A DNA stretch of 64,000 nt from Pseudomonas sp. GM21 (GTDB lineage: Bacteria > Pseudomonadota > Gammaproteobacteria > Pseudomonadales > Pseudomonadaceae), in NCBI RefSeq assembly GCF_000282215.1, contig NZ_AKJS01000129.1, forward strand, positions 1 through 64,000. Reading direction: 5' to 3'. The position numbers were made by a program, and so were the translations under genes. A model generated the notes under the pieces. It was not told where the DNA came from. It searched no databases and was given only the letters and a program-made list of their open reading frames with translations. Shown here piece by piece: positions 44,468 to 54,242 of this stretch. Position 1 is the stretch's first letter, and the number at the start of each line of letters is the position of its first letter.

Positions 44468-44536
44468 ATCGCGAGCAGGCTCGCTCCCACAGGGGAATGC
44501 GGTCAATTGTGGGCGTGAGACCGGCTTGCCGGCGAT
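44468..44536. repeat. REP pair with mixed arms
   Basis: CGCGAGCAGGCTCGCTCCCAC faces GTGGGCGTGAGACCGGCTTGCCGGCG. Same mixed form as at 33681-33750 but with a mutation (GGGAGC to GGGCGT). Confidence 0.85.
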
Positions 44537-44545
44537 GACGTCAGT

Positions 44546-45433
44546 TCAGGCAACACGAACCTTACGGCCAATCACCGTCGTCCACCGCCCCGAAAGCACC
44601 ACCCCACCCAACGTCAATACCCCGCCCACCAGGTGATACATCGCCAATTGCTCATGCAGCACCACCGCCGCGATCAGCGCGGTAATCAACGGCAGCAAGT
44701 TGAAAAACAGCGTGGTCCGGCTGGGTCCCAAACGCACCACCGCCTGCATCCACGCCAGTGGCGCCAGCATCGAAGCCAGCAGGCAGGCGTAAAGCACCAG
44801 CGGAATGTTTTGCAGTGTCGGGCCGATCTTCGGCGAGGCGACAAACAGCGGAAACAGCACCACCACCGCCACCAACACCTGCAAATACAACAACACCAGC
44901 GGCGGCAAGCGCAGCTGCCATTTTTTCAGCAGTGTGCTGTAAATCGCATAGGCCAGGGTGGCGACCAGCATCATCGCGTCGCCCATGTTCACGCCGTGTT
45001 CAAGCAGCGCGCCGAGGCTGCCGGACGACACCACCACCAATACGCCGGCAAACGACAACACCGCGCCGGCCAATGCGCCAGCGGTCAAGCGTTGACCGAG
45101 GCTGACAATCGCCATGGCCAACGACATCAATGGCATCAGCGACAGGATAATCCCCATGTTGGTTGCAGAAGTCAGTGCCGCGGCGAAGTAGGCGAGGCTT
45201 TGGTAAACCGCCATGCCTAGCACGCCAAGAACGAAAATCTTGGCCAGGTTGGGGCGAATCAGCGGCCAATGCGCGATCACCGGTTTGAGCATGAACGGCG
45301 TGAACAAAATCCCGGCCAACAGCCAGCGATAGAAACCGATCTCGGCGGGGAAGATGGCCCCGGCTGACATTTTGGTGATCACGGTGTTGCCAGCCCAAAT
45401 GAAAATGGCCAGCAGGGGATAAGCGTATTGCAT
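44546..45433 (-). CDS. EamA/DMT-family transporter
   Basis: A 295-residue drug/metabolite transporter with two EamA repeats and ten membrane helices. It starts MQYAYPLLAIFIWAGNTVITKMSAG and the second repeat begins near residue 147 (MGDAMMLVATLAYAIYSTLLKK). Upstream frame from 45547 would overlap the AraC gene. It is divergent from an AraC-type regulator with an 85-bp gap, as in efflux/regulator pairs such as nimT-nimR. Substrate is unknown. Confidence 0.9.
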   Translation of the reverse strand: MQYAYPLLAIFIWAGNTVITKMSAGAIFPAEIGFYRWLLAGILFTPFMLKPVIAHWPLIRPNLAKIFVLGVLGMAVYQSLAYFAAALTSATNMGIILSLMPLMSLAMAIVSLGQRLTAGALAGAVLSFAGVLVVVSSGSLGALLEHGVNMGDAMMLVATLAYAIYSTLLKKWQLRLPPLVLLYLQVLVAVVVLFPLFVASPKIGPTLQNIPLVLYACLLASMLAPLAWMQAVVRLGPSRTTLFFNLLPLITALIAAVVLHEQLAMYHLVGGVLTLGGVVLSGRWTTVIGRKVRVA

Positions 45434-45518
45434 CAGAAAAAACCAGAACGTTAATGAGGGGCAATTATCCGCTTGTCTGGATGCAAGCCTATACTTCGAT
45501 CCAGACAACCTGCCCCGG

Positions 45519-46313
45519 ATGACGGACAGCATGAACAGTAAACACATTGACCTGCTGGACTTCGCCGAACTGCCAGCCCCGGTCTATTTCCGCTACGCCG
45601 ATTTCAACACCCATGAGTACGCCTCGGCACACCGGCATCCGTGGGGCACGCTCGAGTATTCGGCCAATGGCGTGTTGCACATGGAAATCGGCAACAACCG
45701 ATTCATGTCGCCGCCGCAATACGCGGTGTGGGTGCCGCCCGGGACCGAGCACAGCTTCTATAGCAACCAGCCGATCAACTACCGCGCGGTTTGCCTGGCG
45801 CCCTCGCTGTGCAGCGAGTTGCCGCAACAGGCCTGCACGCTGGCGATCAGCGATATTCTCAAAGCGATCCTCAAGGATTTCGCCGCTCGCGACGTGAAGA
45901 TCCCTGAACGTGATGCCGACCGACGTCTGGCTCAGGTGCTGGTCGATCAACTTAGGCAAGCGCCTGTGCACGAATGTTATCTGCCGTACGCCAGCAGCAG
46001 CGGACTTATGGCAATCCTCCAGGCGTTGCACGACGCCCCTGACAACAACCAGCCTCTGGCTCATTGGGCCGCACAGGTGCATGTCAGTGAGCGGACCCTG
46101 GCCCGGCAGTTTATCCGCGAATTAGGTATGAGTTTCGGTGAATGGCGCCAGCGCTTGCGTTTCCTTGCGGCAATTGAAGCGCTGAAAGGCCCGCGTAGCG
46201 TACAGGCCATCGCATTCGACCTTGGTTACAGCAGCGGTTCGGCGTTTATCGCCATGTTCGCGCGTCAGGCCGGGTGCACGCCGGAGCATTATCGGCGTAA
46301 CAGCGCTTTTTGA
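45519..46313 (+). CDS. AraC-family regulator (NimR-like)
   Basis: A 264-residue regulator with an N-terminal cupin (residues ~30-100, HRHPWGTLEYSANGVLHMEIGN...PPGTEHS) and a C-terminal AraC DNA-binding domain with two HTH motifs (LAHWAAQVHVSERTLARQFIRELG and VQAIAFDLGYSSGSAFIAMFARQAG). Divergence from the EamA transporter suggests it controls that gene. An ATG four codons further in (45531) could also be the start. Confidence 0.9.
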   Translation: MTDSMNSKHIDLLDFAELPAPVYFRYADFNTHEYASAHRHPWGTLEYSANGVLHMEIGNNRFMSPPQYAVWVPPGTEHSFYSNQPINYRAVCLAPSLCSELPQQACTLAISDILKAILKDFAARDVKIPERDADRRLAQVLVDQLRQAPVHECYLPYASSSGLMAILQALHDAPDNNQPLAHWAAQVHVSERTLARQFIRELGMSFGEWRQRLRFLAAIEALKGPRSVQAIAFDLGYSSGSAFIAMFARQAGCTPEHYRRNSAF

Positions 46314-46464
46314 TTGTTTTTCGAAAACTTTCTTACGAAGTGTTGCGAGTTGGTTTTTAGTAAAAATACTGCAGATGCGGGACCTTGCAAATAGATGTAA
46401 ACAGGCACCCTGGAACCAAGACACCCGGCAATGAAGCCACAATAAATCACAAGGATGAAGATTC

Positions 46465-49400
46465 ATGGCAACCCGACGGCCTACCAGAGGCTCTATCAAC
46501 GCTGACGCTCGAACACCGGGTTCGATGCCCGCGGACGTACAGACTCCGCACCCCGATACCCCGTCCCGTATCAATCTCGATCCCGTGACGGGAATAGTTC
46601 GGACTCAGTTGCCGGAGATCAGCAGAGTCCCTGAAAACTCCGAACCGCACGGCACAGGCACGTCGTCGATAACGGTCAGCGAGATAAATTCCAGCACCGG
46701 CTTCAGCTTCGAATCGGCTACTGCATCAGCGGCCCGTCCGTTAAAAGATTATCGGATTCCCGAGTCTGCCAAGTTGCCACCGGCCGATATCAAAGGCGAC
46801 GGTTTGCGCAAATTCAAAGGCTTTCAGTATGCCGATATTGCAGGCGTCGGCATCGTACAGGTCGGCAAAGACCCCGAAACCGGACTGTACCGCGCCACGA
46901 CGTCCAGGGAGCTGAGACCTTCTGGTCCTGTGCTTATACGAGATCCGGTCAGCAAGCTTTGGCGCCTGCGCACTGAAGCCGAGTCAGCGAGCGCAGCCTC
47001 GACCGATCCTCGATACGCCTATCAGCGTGCGATCGAAGGCGAGCAACCATACACATGGGATGAGCGGACCCTGATCAATCGTCTCGGCGCGCAGGCACGC
47101 GGTCTGGAAGAGGCCTGTGCGGATATTCTTGCGGTGAGTCGCGTCGATGTGAACGCAGTCCGCCGCATGTATGCCAACCATGAACGAATCATTCCTTTGC
47201 TCCAGGATACGGTGGCCCGATTCAGGATCGATCGCGAGATTGGTCGCTTCATCGACACTATAAAAAGCGCCCATGCACCTGATTATTTGCAAGCTGACCT
47301 GCAATTTCAGTTCGCACTGCTCAATGATGTTTGGCCGGGCAAGGCGATGGCGTTGCTGGACGCTGATGGCAAGCTGTTGAAAGGACTTGGCCCGGCAGAC
47401 GCCACCCCGGTGCCCCTATCGCGCGATCAGTTCATCGATGGCGATCTGCTCAAAACCTTGCTGTCGCACCTGAATGAGGCTGAAACCAAAACGCTGCTGA
47501 ACATTGCCCCCAGTGAACTGCTGAGCACGCCTGAAGCGAATGCCCGGCGACTCAGAAGCCAACTTGCACAGCGGGCTGAGCAGCGTAAGGCCTACCTGTT
47601 TGATCAACGTTATCGCAGTGCCGATCGGGCCACGACTCCCGAAGCGATCGTCGTTCAGGACAAGCTGGAGGGGCTGCCGGGTGTTGTAGTCCGAGAACTG
47701 GTGGACATCGCCACGCCGGCGGAGCTGCAAGAAATCAGGCTTGGTCTCCTCCCCCGCAGACTTGAAAACCTGGGGCGATGGGCGCTTCAGGATGTCCGTA
47801 TCAGTCGTGCTTACGAAGGCCTTTATCTGGAATCGGTCGATACTACGGATACCTTCAGGCTTGCTCTGCATTCGTTGGAAAATCTGGGGGCTTGGGGGCA
47901 TGAAGTACGCCTCGACATTCATCTTCATCGCTACGGTGGAAAACTACTTCACACTTTCGGTAAAGCCGACGCGGCGACCCATCTTACTTTTGTCGAGGGT
48001 GAAAACGGGACTTACCAGGCTTACGATGACGCAGGCAACGCAATGCATTCCGCCAGCGCCCCCTACAACTCGCTCCTACATACACTTCCAGACCAAGCCC
48101 GGAAGTGGTTCAACCTTGAAGAAGGTGATACGAAGTCGTTGAAAGCAATTCTGCGCACTAATGCGTTGAAGCCTTACCAGTTACGGGAGGTGCTGCCCAA
48201 TCTGCCTGCACTGCAATGGACTGCGTTTGACCCGAACTTCATGCGGCTGCGCGCAGGGTTGCCCACATCCGATGGGGAAGTGGCGCAATTGCGCGCCATT
48301 GCGGTCAAGTACGCAGAACTTGACCAATTGTCGTTTGATGAGGCAATTCCGACGTTTGAAAAATACAACTATCTGCGCGGTTTGAAGTGGTTGCACGAGC
48401 GTCTTCCCTATCAGTGTTTTTTATTGCTGCAGAATGCGTTGTATAAAGCCAATGGCGAAAGCTATGACGCCAATCTGATGGTAATCCAGAGCATTGAAGC
48501 ACTACCTGAGTTGCAATCATTGATGTTGCCCGAGCAGTTCAGTTCGTTGACTCGACGCCTGTTCACTGACGACGCTCTGGTGCCGCTCACTGAGACCGAA
48601 CGAAATCTGGCTGCCAATGCACGCAATCTGCGGCAGACCGGGCGAATCAATGAGTACGAATCCATGCAGCGTGCCGTTCGAGAAAACGGCATGGCGCCAA
48701 GCGAGGCGCTGGTCGAACTGCGAGAAGTGCTTCCTGAAAAGGTGATAGCGCAGCAGGCCCCCGTCGAAGTGTCTGCATTGGTGATGGCTGATTTGCAAAT
48801 GGCGCAGCGTGCAATCTATCGAGCGAAGGAGCTTTTGCCTCTGTCAGGTAATCAGTTGCCGAGCATTTGGGAAAAAGGTGGCTCGGCCATCTCGAAAATC
48901 AAAGGTATCAGGGAACTGAATCTAGAGACGGGTGGGTTCACGGCGAAAATGACGATTGCTGAAGCTGCTCGCAAAGCTATCGAGATCATGGGGGGTAACT
49001 GTTCGGAGAACTCAAAGGTTACTTTTTCCATTCTGGCCAATCAGCCCAGAACCTCGAAAGTCCATATTGTCAAAGCGACGGCGTTTGACCACCAATTTGT
49101 GGTGATAGGTGATGATTTAAGCATGCCCGCTCAACTTGTCGTTGCCGACTCGTGGCCGGAATTTCCAGCTGCACATCTCGCCAACAATAGTCACTTCGGC
49201 TTCGAGTTGCCGCCGATTTTGACGTTGGAGCCCGGCCCGGCGATTGCTGACTACGCTTTTATCAACGAGGCTCTACCCGGGCCGGCGGCAATGCCCGAAG
49301 TTTCCGAAGGCAACACCTTCAGACAGATCAAAATGGACAAACTGTACAAGAGTGGTTATGCGCAGTTCGTCTCCTTGAGCTGGGTGGGTACTACTTATTA

Positions 49401-49533
49401 CGCTGAACCTGGAGCCGTTCCTGTTTCGTTCGAGAAGTTATCCGTTCATACCGTCAACAAACGCTTTGGTGCTTACAACCACTACTTGGACGCTTTCAAA
49501 GAGTTTCAAAGCTCTGATCAAGTGACTGAGTAA
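46465..49533 (+). CDS. Large toxin/effector-like protein with C-terminal Cys-His-Asp domain
   Basis: A 1022-residue protein with no signal peptide. The N-terminal ~110 residues are rich in Thr, Ser and Pro and look disordered. Residues ~190-600 share a module with the 1651-residue NEL protein at 55611 (for example the ISRAYEGLYLESVDTTDTFRLALH block). The C-terminal domain contains Cys846 (GGNCSENSK), His876 (FDHQFVVIGDD) and Asp895 (VVADSWPEF). The order and spacing resemble papain/transglutaminase-like effectors. The target is unknown and secretion is inferred only. It is preceded by AAGGATG about 11 bp before the ATG and stands alone. An enzyme or effector role is likely; a structural role is not excluded. 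Confidence 0.8.
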   Translation: MATRRPTRGSINADARTPGSMPADVQTPHPDTPSRINLDPVTGIVRTQLPEISRVPENSEPHGTGTSSITVSEINSSTGFSFESATASAARPLKDYRIPESAKLPPADIKGDGLRKFKGFQYADIAGVGIVQVGKDPETGLYRATTSRELRPSGPVLIRDPVSKLWRLRTEAESASAASTDPRYAYQRAIEGEQPYTWDERTLINRLGAQARGLEEACADILAVSRVDVNAVRRMYANHERIIPLLQDTVARFRIDREIGRFIDTIKSAHAPDYLQADLQFQFALLNDVWPGKAMALLDADGKLLKGLGPADATPVPLSRDQFIDGDLLKTLLSHLNEAETKTLLNIAPSELLSTPEANARRLRSQLAQRAEQRKAYLFDQRYRSADRATTPEAIVVQDKLEGLPGVVVRELVDIATPAELQEIRLGLLPRRLENLGRWALQDVRISRAYEGLYLESVDTTDTFRLALHSLENLGAWGHEVRLDIHLHRYGGKLLHTFGKADAATHLTFVEGENGTYQAYDDAGNAMHSASAPYNSLLHTLPDQARKWFNLEEGDTKSLKAILRTNALKPYQLREVLPNLPALQWTAFDPNFMRLRAGLPTSDGEVAQLRAIAVKYAELDQLSFDEAIPTFEKYNYLRGLKWLHERLPYQCFLLLQNALYKANGESYDANLMVIQSIEALPELQSLMLPEQFSSLTRRLFTDDALVPLTETERNLAANARNLRQTGRINEYESMQRAVRENGMAPSEALVELREVLPEKVIAQQAPVEVSALVMADLQMAQRAIYRAKELLPLSGNQLPSIWEKGGSAISKIKGIRELNLETGGFTAKMTIAEAARKAIEIMGGNCSENSKVTFSILANQPRTSKVHIVKATAFDHQFVVIGDDLSMPAQLVVADSWPEFPAAHLANNSHFGFELPPILTLEPGPAIADYAFINEALPGPAAMPEVSEGNTFRQIKMDKLYKSGYAQFVSLSWVGTTYYAEPGAVPVSFEKLSVHTVNKRFGAYNHYLDAFKEFQSSDQVTE

Positions 49534-49623
49534 AGCACCAGAATCGCACGATCGTGCAATAGGTTTTGTCTACACTCCAGCATGAGGCCGCGCCTCTCGG
49601 CGCGGCAACAAGGAGAAAACTCC

Positions 49624-49929
49624 ATGATGATGTTGCGTGTCCCTTTGTTGATAATCGGCTTGCTGCTCTGCTCCCAGAGCTTCGCGACCACACCTCAGCA
49701 GGAAAAGATGACTGTATGCAACGCCGACGCGACGGCAAAAAGCCTCAAAGGTGATGAGCGCAAAATGTTCATGAGCAACTGCCTTAAAACCGAGGCGGCC
49801 GTCCCGGACATCAAAACCCTGACCCCTCAGCAACAGAAGATGAAAACCTGCAATGCCGATGCCACCACCAAATTGCTCAAAGGTGATGAGCGCAAGGCGT
49901 TCATGAGTGATTGCCTGAGGAACAAATAG
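49624..49929 (+). CDS. PsiF-repeat protein
   Basis: A 101-residue precursor with a signal peptide (MMMLRVPLLIIGLLLCSQSFA) and two PsiF repeats, each with the pattern TPQQ-x-KM-x-x-CNADA-x-x-LKGDERK-x-FMS-x-CL. In E. coli psiF is induced by phosphate starvation, but its role is unknown. AAGGAGA precedes the first of three Met codons, so the exact start could be any of them. It is alone, with a REP pair behind it. Confidence 0.88.
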   Translation: MMMLRVPLLIIGLLLCSQSFATTPQQEKMTVCNADATAKSLKGDERKMFMSNCLKTEAAVPDIKTLTPQQQKMKTCNADATTKLLKGDERKAFMSDCLRNK

Positions 49930-49950
49930 GTGTGGGGGGTTGAGGGCCTC

Positions 49951-50022
49951 ATCGCGAGCAGGCTCGCTCCCACAATGGTTCTCGGTTCGCAGCACCAGTG
50001 TGGGAGCGAGCCTGCTCGCGAA
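49951..50022. repeat. REP inverted pair
   Basis: CGCGAGCAGGCTCGCTCCCAC faces GTGGGAGCGAGCCTGCTCGCG, directly after the PsiF gene. Confidence 0.9.
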
Positions 50023-50146
50023 GGGGGCAGTCGGGCCACTGCAAAAATCGCCCGAACCCCGACCAAGGTCGACATACACAATTCCTAGTGCTGTCACCGG
50101 AACGCTGGCAGACTGCCAATCCTTTTACGGTTCGTTTTGAGGCTGT

Positions 50147-51160
50147 ATGCCAACGTTTTCTCAACGCCACGTTTTGCTGCTGATCAGTTGGTTCATCATT
50201 TTTGGTGGTTTGTTGCTGGTGATCCCGCTGCGCTTGTTGCCTAGCCTGCTGGCCGGTCTGCTGGTGTTCGAACTCGTCAATATGCTCACGCCGCAATTGC
50301 AGCGGCTGATCGAAGGTCGGCGCGCGCGCTGGCTGGCGGTGGCATTGCTTGGAACCTTGGTCGTAAGTGTGCTGGCGCTGATCTTTGCCGGTGCCTTCAG
50401 TTTCTTGCTCCACGAAGCGGAAAACCCCGGCGCTTCCCTCGACAAATTCATGGGCGTGGTCGACCGGGCGCGCGGGCAACTGCCGCCATTCATCGACGCC
50501 TATCTGCCCGCCAGTGCCGGTGAATTCCGCCTGGCCATCGGCGAATGGATCAGCAAGCACTTGAGCGACTTGCAGCTGGTCGGCAAGGATGCGGCGCACA
50601 TGTTTGTGACGCTGCTGATCGGCATGGTGCTGGGGGCGATCATTGCCTTGCAGCGCGCGCCGGACGTGACCAAACGCAAGCCTCTGGCGGCCGCGTTGTT
50701 CGACCGCTTGCGCCTGCTGGTCCAGGCCTTCCGTAACATCGTGTTTGCACAGATCAAGATTTCGCTGCTGAACACCTTTTTCACCGGAATTTTCCTGGCG
50801 GTAGTCCTGCCGATGTTCGGCATCAAGCTGCCGCTGACCAAAACCCTGATCGTGCTGACGTTCCTGCTCGGTCTGCTGCCGGTGATAGGCAACCTGATGT
50901 CGAACACCCTGATCACCATTGTCGGCATGTCGCTGTCGATCTGGGTTGCAGCGGCGGCGCTGGGTTATCTGATCGTTATCCACAAGCTTGAATACTTTCT
51001 CAACGCGCGCATTGTCGGCGGGCAGATCAGTGCAAAATCTTGGGAGTTGCTACTGGCGATGCTGGTGTTCGAGGCCGCGTTCGGCCTGCCGGGGGTGGTG
51101 GCCGGGCCGATTTATTACGCGTATCTGAAGAGTGAATTGAAGCTGGTGGGGATGGTTTGA
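50147..51160 (+). CDS. AI-2E family transporter
   Basis: A 337-residue AI-2E (DUF20, formerly PerM/YdiK-like) membrane protein with about seven or eight helices. Family features are FRNIVFAQIKISLLNTFFTGIFLAV, LPLTKTLIVLTFLLGLLPVIGN and the C-terminal FEAAFGLPGVVAGPIYYAYLKSEL. Members are thought to export small molecules such as autoinducer 2 or ions, and the substrate here is not known. It stands alone. Confidence 0.88.
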   Translation: MPTFSQRHVLLLISWFIIFGGLLLVIPLRLLPSLLAGLLVFELVNMLTPQLQRLIEGRRARWLAVALLGTLVVSVLALIFAGAFSFLLHEAENPGASLDKFMGVVDRARGQLPPFIDAYLPASAGEFRLAIGEWISKHLSDLQLVGKDAAHMFVTLLIGMVLGAIIALQRAPDVTKRKPLAAALFDRLRLLVQAFRNIVFAQIKISLLNTFFTGIFLAVVLPMFGIKLPLTKTLIVLTFLLGLLPVIGNLMSNTLITIVGMSLSIWVAAAALGYLIVIHKLEYFLNARIVGGQISAKSWELLLAMLVFEAAFGLPGVVAGPIYYAYLKSELKLVGMV

Positions 51161-51169
51161 CGACAGCTG

Positions 51170-51250
51170 CAAGTTTCAAGCTTCAAGCTGCAAGTTAAAG
51201 CCAGTGGCGAACACCGCACCTGCTCTTACTTGAAGCTTGCAGCTTGACGC
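51170..51250. repeat. Palindromic AAGCTTCAAGCTGCAAG repeat
   Basis: GCTGCAAGTTTCAAGCTTCAA faces TTGAAGCTTGCAGC around a spacer. It lies between the convergent AI-2E and yegD genes and resembles the element at 24363-24422. Confidence 0.75.
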
Positions 51251-51263
51251 TCGCAACTGCTTT

Positions 51264-52529
51264 TCAGCCATACCGCTTGGCCGCTTCAATCGCCAACCCG
51301 CTACCAATGCTGCCGAAGATGTTCCCTTCCACATGCCGCGCATTCGGCAACATCGCCGATACGCTGTTGCGCAAGGCCGGAATTCCGCTCGAACCGCCGG
51401 TGAAGAACACCGTGTCTACCTGATCGACCCGCACATTCGCGTCGTTGAGCATCTGGGTCACGCTGTTGCGCACGCGTTCCAGCAGCGCTTCGATGGCCGA
51501 TTCAAACAACGCGCGGGTCAGTTCTACACTCAATCCCGGCTCGATGCGGTCCAGCGGCACATGGCGGCTGTCGGCGTGGGTCAGCTGGATCTTGGTTTCT
51601 TCCACTTCCATGGCCAGCCAATGGCCGGCGCGCTGGTCGATCAGCTTGAACAGGCGATCGATACCGCCAGTGTCTTCGATGTCGTAACGCATGCTGCCCA
51701 AGGCCAGGGTCGACTTTTGCGAGTACACCGAGTTGATGGTGTGCCAGGTCGCCAGGTTCATGTGGTGGCTGGTGGGCATGTAGGCGCCGCTCTTCATGCG
51801 GCTGCCGTAGCCGAACAGCGGCATCAGGCCTTGCAGGCTCAGTTGCTTGTCGAAATCGGTCCCGCCGATGTGCACGCCGCCGGTGGCGAGGATGTCATCG
51901 TGACGGTTGTCGTGGGTGCGGCGCTCAGGGGACAGGCGCACCAGCGAGAAGTCGGAGGTACCACCGCCGATATCGACGATCAGCACCAACTCTTCCTTTT
52001 CAATGGTCGACTCATAGTCGAACGCCGCGGCAATCGGTTCGTACTGGAACGAAACATCCTTGAAGCCAATGGCGCGGGCCACGTCCACCAAGGTGTTTTC
52101 GGCTTCCTGGTCGGCCATTTCATCGTCATCGACGAAAAACACCGGACGGCCCAGCACCACTTCCTCGAACTCCCGACCGGCGGCTGTTTCGGCGCGCTTC
52201 TTCAACTGGCCGATAAACAGCCCGAGCAGGTCCTTGAACGGCATCGCCGTGCCGAGAACGCTGGTGTCGTGCTTGATCAGCTTGGAGCCCAGCAGGCTCT
52301 TGAGCGAGCGCATCAACCGGCCTTCGTAGCCTTCCAGGTACTCGTGCAGCGCCAGCCGGCCGTACACCGGGCGGCGTTCTTCCATATTGAAGAAGACCAC
52401 CGAAGGCAGGGTGATCTTGTCGTCCTCCAGCGCGATCAGCGTTTCCATGCCGGGGCGCAGCCAGCCGACGGTGGAGTTGGACGTGCCAAAGTCGATACCA
52501 CAGGCACGGGCTGGAGATGCGTTTTTCAT
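51264..52529 (-). CDS. yegD: Hsp70-family YegD-like chaperone
   Basis: A 421-residue Hsp70-like ATPase. The N-terminal phosphate motif CGIDFGTSNSTVGW is at ~residue 9, the second VLIVDIGGGTSDFSLVRL near 188, and FFTGGSSGIPALRNSV near 384. The substrate-binding domain of DnaK is absent, so it is the short YegD type whose clients are unknown. The ATG at 52529 begins MKNASPARACGID. It is divergent from cbpA, though the 293-bp gap shows no clear heat-shock promoter. Confidence 0.92.
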   Translation of the reverse strand: MKNASPARACGIDFGTSNSTVGWLRPGMETLIALEDDKITLPSVVFFNMEERRPVYGRLALHEYLEGYEGRLMRSLKSLLGSKLIKHDTSVLGTAMPFKDLLGLFIGQLKKRAETAAGREFEEVVLGRPVFFVDDDEMADQEAENTLVDVARAIGFKDVSFQYEPIAAAFDYESTIEKEELVLIVDIGGGTSDFSLVRLSPERRTHDNRHDDILATGGVHIGGTDFDKQLSLQGLMPLFGYGSRMKSGAYMPTSHHMNLATWHTINSVYSQKSTLALGSMRYDIEDTGGIDRLFKLIDQRAGHWLAMEVEETKIQLTHADSRHVPLDRIEPGLSVELTRALFESAIEALLERVRNSVTQMLNDANVRVDQVDTVFFTGGSSGIPALRNSVSAMLPNARHVEGNIFGSIGSGLAIEAAKRYG

Positions 52530-52822
52530 GTCTTTCGAGTTCCGGTTAAAAAACGGCCGCGCAGTGTATGTCAGTGCGACGAATATTCGAAGGCCGACTA
52601 TCCGCTAATTCGCAGTCATTAGCGCTTGAAAGACTCAGCTTTGCCCCAAACTTGCTGGCATGGGCCTGGTAGCCAACCGGCGGTCGCAAGAACCGCCGCC
52701 CGCTGCCGATAAACTTCTGACGCGCTGCCCGGTCACAAATTTGAGATCGGTCAATCCAAACGCTGCAAACAAGAGCATGCTGTGCCTGGCTGCGCGATTT
52801 GATAACGGATGGTGATCCTTAG
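52530..52822. other. 293-base intergenic region, yegD-cbpA
   Basis: It separates two divergent chaperone genes. I found no sigma-32 consensus, hairpin or repeat that I can support. Confidence 0.5.
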
Positions 52823-53770
52823 ATGGACTTCAAAGACTATTACAAGATTCTGGGTGTGGAGCCGACGGCTGACGACAAGGCGATCAAGGCTGCCTATCGC
52901 AAGCTTGCGCGCAAATACCACCCCGATGTCAGCAAGGAAAAGGACGCCGAGGCCAAGTTCAAGGACGCCTCGGAAGCCTATGAAGCGCTGAAAAGTGCCG
53001 ACAAGCGCGCCGAATATGACGACTTGCGCAAATATGGCCAGCACGGCCAACCGTTCCAGGGCCCGCCAGGGTGGCAGGGACGTGGCGCAGGCGGTTTCGG
53101 TGGCGGTCAGGACGCGGGCGATTTCTCGGACTTTTTCAGTTCGATTTTCGGCAACCGTGGCCCTGGTTTCAATGGTGGACAGTCGCGTCGCAGCACAGGG
53201 CGTCGAGGGCAAGACGTGGAAATGGAACTCGGGATTTTTCTGGAAGAAACCCTCTCGAACGAATCGAAGAAGGTCACCTTCCAGGTGCCGCAGTACAACG
53301 CTGCCGGCCAGCACGTCAGCAACACCAGCAAAAGCCTGAACGTGAAAATCCCGGCCGGCGTGACCGACGGCGAGCGCATCCGCCTCAAAGGCCAGGGTGC
53401 CCCAGGTGTCGGTGGCGGTGCCAATGGCGACCTGTACCTGACGATCCGTTTTGCGCCGCACCCCAAATTTGATGTCGAAGGCGAGAACCTGATCATCACG
53501 TTGCCATTGGCACCGTGGGAGCTGGCGCTCGGCGCCGAAGTCGCGGTACCGACCCTGACCGGCAAGATCAACCTCAAGGTGCCGGCCGGCAGTCAGAATG
53601 GCCAGCGCATGCGTGCCAAGGGCCACGGTTTGATGAGCAAGACGGGTGAGCGCGGCTTCCTGTTTGTGCAACTCAAGGCCGTCATGCCAAAAGCATCGAG
53701 CGATGAGGTCAAGGCGTTGTGGCAGGAACTGGCGAAAAAAGCCGAGTTCAACCCAAGAGAAAACTTCTGA
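52823..53770 (+). CDS. cbpA: DnaJ-like co-chaperone CbpA
   Basis: CbpA is a DnaJ paralogue that stimulates DnaK and binds curved DNA. The 315-residue protein has the J domain (residues 1-70) with HPD at 33-35, a Gly-rich and Phe-rich linker (~70-125) and the C-terminal substrate domains. No zinc-finger CxxCxGxG repeats are present, which marks CbpA rather than DnaJ. AAGGA-type spacing before the ATG is weak. It is followed after 23 bp by cbpM. Confidence 0.96.
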   Translation: MDFKDYYKILGVEPTADDKAIKAAYRKLARKYHPDVSKEKDAEAKFKDASEAYEALKSADKRAEYDDLRKYGQHGQPFQGPPGWQGRGAGGFGGGQDAGDFSDFFSSIFGNRGPGFNGGQSRRSTGRRGQDVEMELGIFLEETLSNESKKVTFQVPQYNAAGQHVSNTSKSLNVKIPAGVTDGERIRLKGQGAPGVGGGANGDLYLTIRFAPHPKFDVEGENLIITLPLAPWELALGAEVAVPTLTGKINLKVPAGSQNGQRMRAKGHGLMSKTGERGFLFVQLKAVMPKASSDEVKALWQELAKKAEFNPRENF

Positions 53771-53793
53771 TCCAAGAGACGGAGTAGCCCATC

Positions 53794-54099
53794 ATGAGCA
53801 GCCCCCTGATCGTTCACCTGGACCTGGCAGAATTCTGTGAGGCGACCGACTTGTCGGACGTCTACGTGATCGAAATCGTCGAACACGGCATCCTCGAACC
53901 TCAGGGCACGCAGCCCAAGGATTGGCGTTTCAACGATTACGAACTGGCGCTGGCCAAGCGTGCCGCCAAGCTGCGGCATGACCTGGAACTGGAATGGGAA
54001 GGCGTCGCCCTGGCGCTGGACCTGCTCGAAGAGGTCCAGCAACTGCGGGCCGAGAACCGGATGCTCAAGCAGCGGTTGGGGCGGTTGGTGGTTGAATAG
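53794..54099 (+). CDS. cbpM: Chaperone modulator CbpM
   Basis: CbpM is a small MerR-HTH-like protein that binds the J domain of CbpA and blocks its co-chaperone and DNA-binding activity. The 101 residues start SSPLIVHLDLAEFCEATDLSD, with the region EHGILEPQGTQPKDWRFNDYELALAKRAAKLRHDLELEW at ~30-68 resembling a MerR-type helix-turn-helix, and a leucine-rich C-terminal helix. The cbpA-cbpM pair is conserved in Gammaproteobacteria. Confidence 0.93.
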   Translation: MSSPLIVHLDLAEFCEATDLSDVYVIEIVEHGILEPQGTQPKDWRFNDYELALAKRAAKLRHDLELEWEGVALALDLLEEVQQLRAENRMLKQRLGRLVVE

Positions 54100-54134
54100 G
54101 TGTTCTGGTGATTCTCTAGTGCCTGTCAGTCCGC

Positions 54135-54220
54135 TTTCGCGAGCAGGCTCGCACCCACATTTAGACCACATTCATCCAGCAGGAATACGGTCGAAGGTGG
54201 GAGCGAGCCTGCTCGCGAAG
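54135..54220. repeat. REP inverted pair
   Basis: CGCGAGCAGGCTCGCACCCAC faces GTGGGAGCGAGCCTGCTCGCG. One arm carries a T-to-A change (CTCGCTCC to CTCGCACC). It lies between convergent cbpM and the histidine kinase. Confidence 0.88.
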
Positions 54221-54242
54221 AACGATAACTCGGTATCCCTGC

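Noticed and set aside
51237..52622. A 461-codon plus-strand frame opposite yegD
   Set aside because: It is the antisense shadow of a clear Hsp70-family gene and has no recognisable motif.
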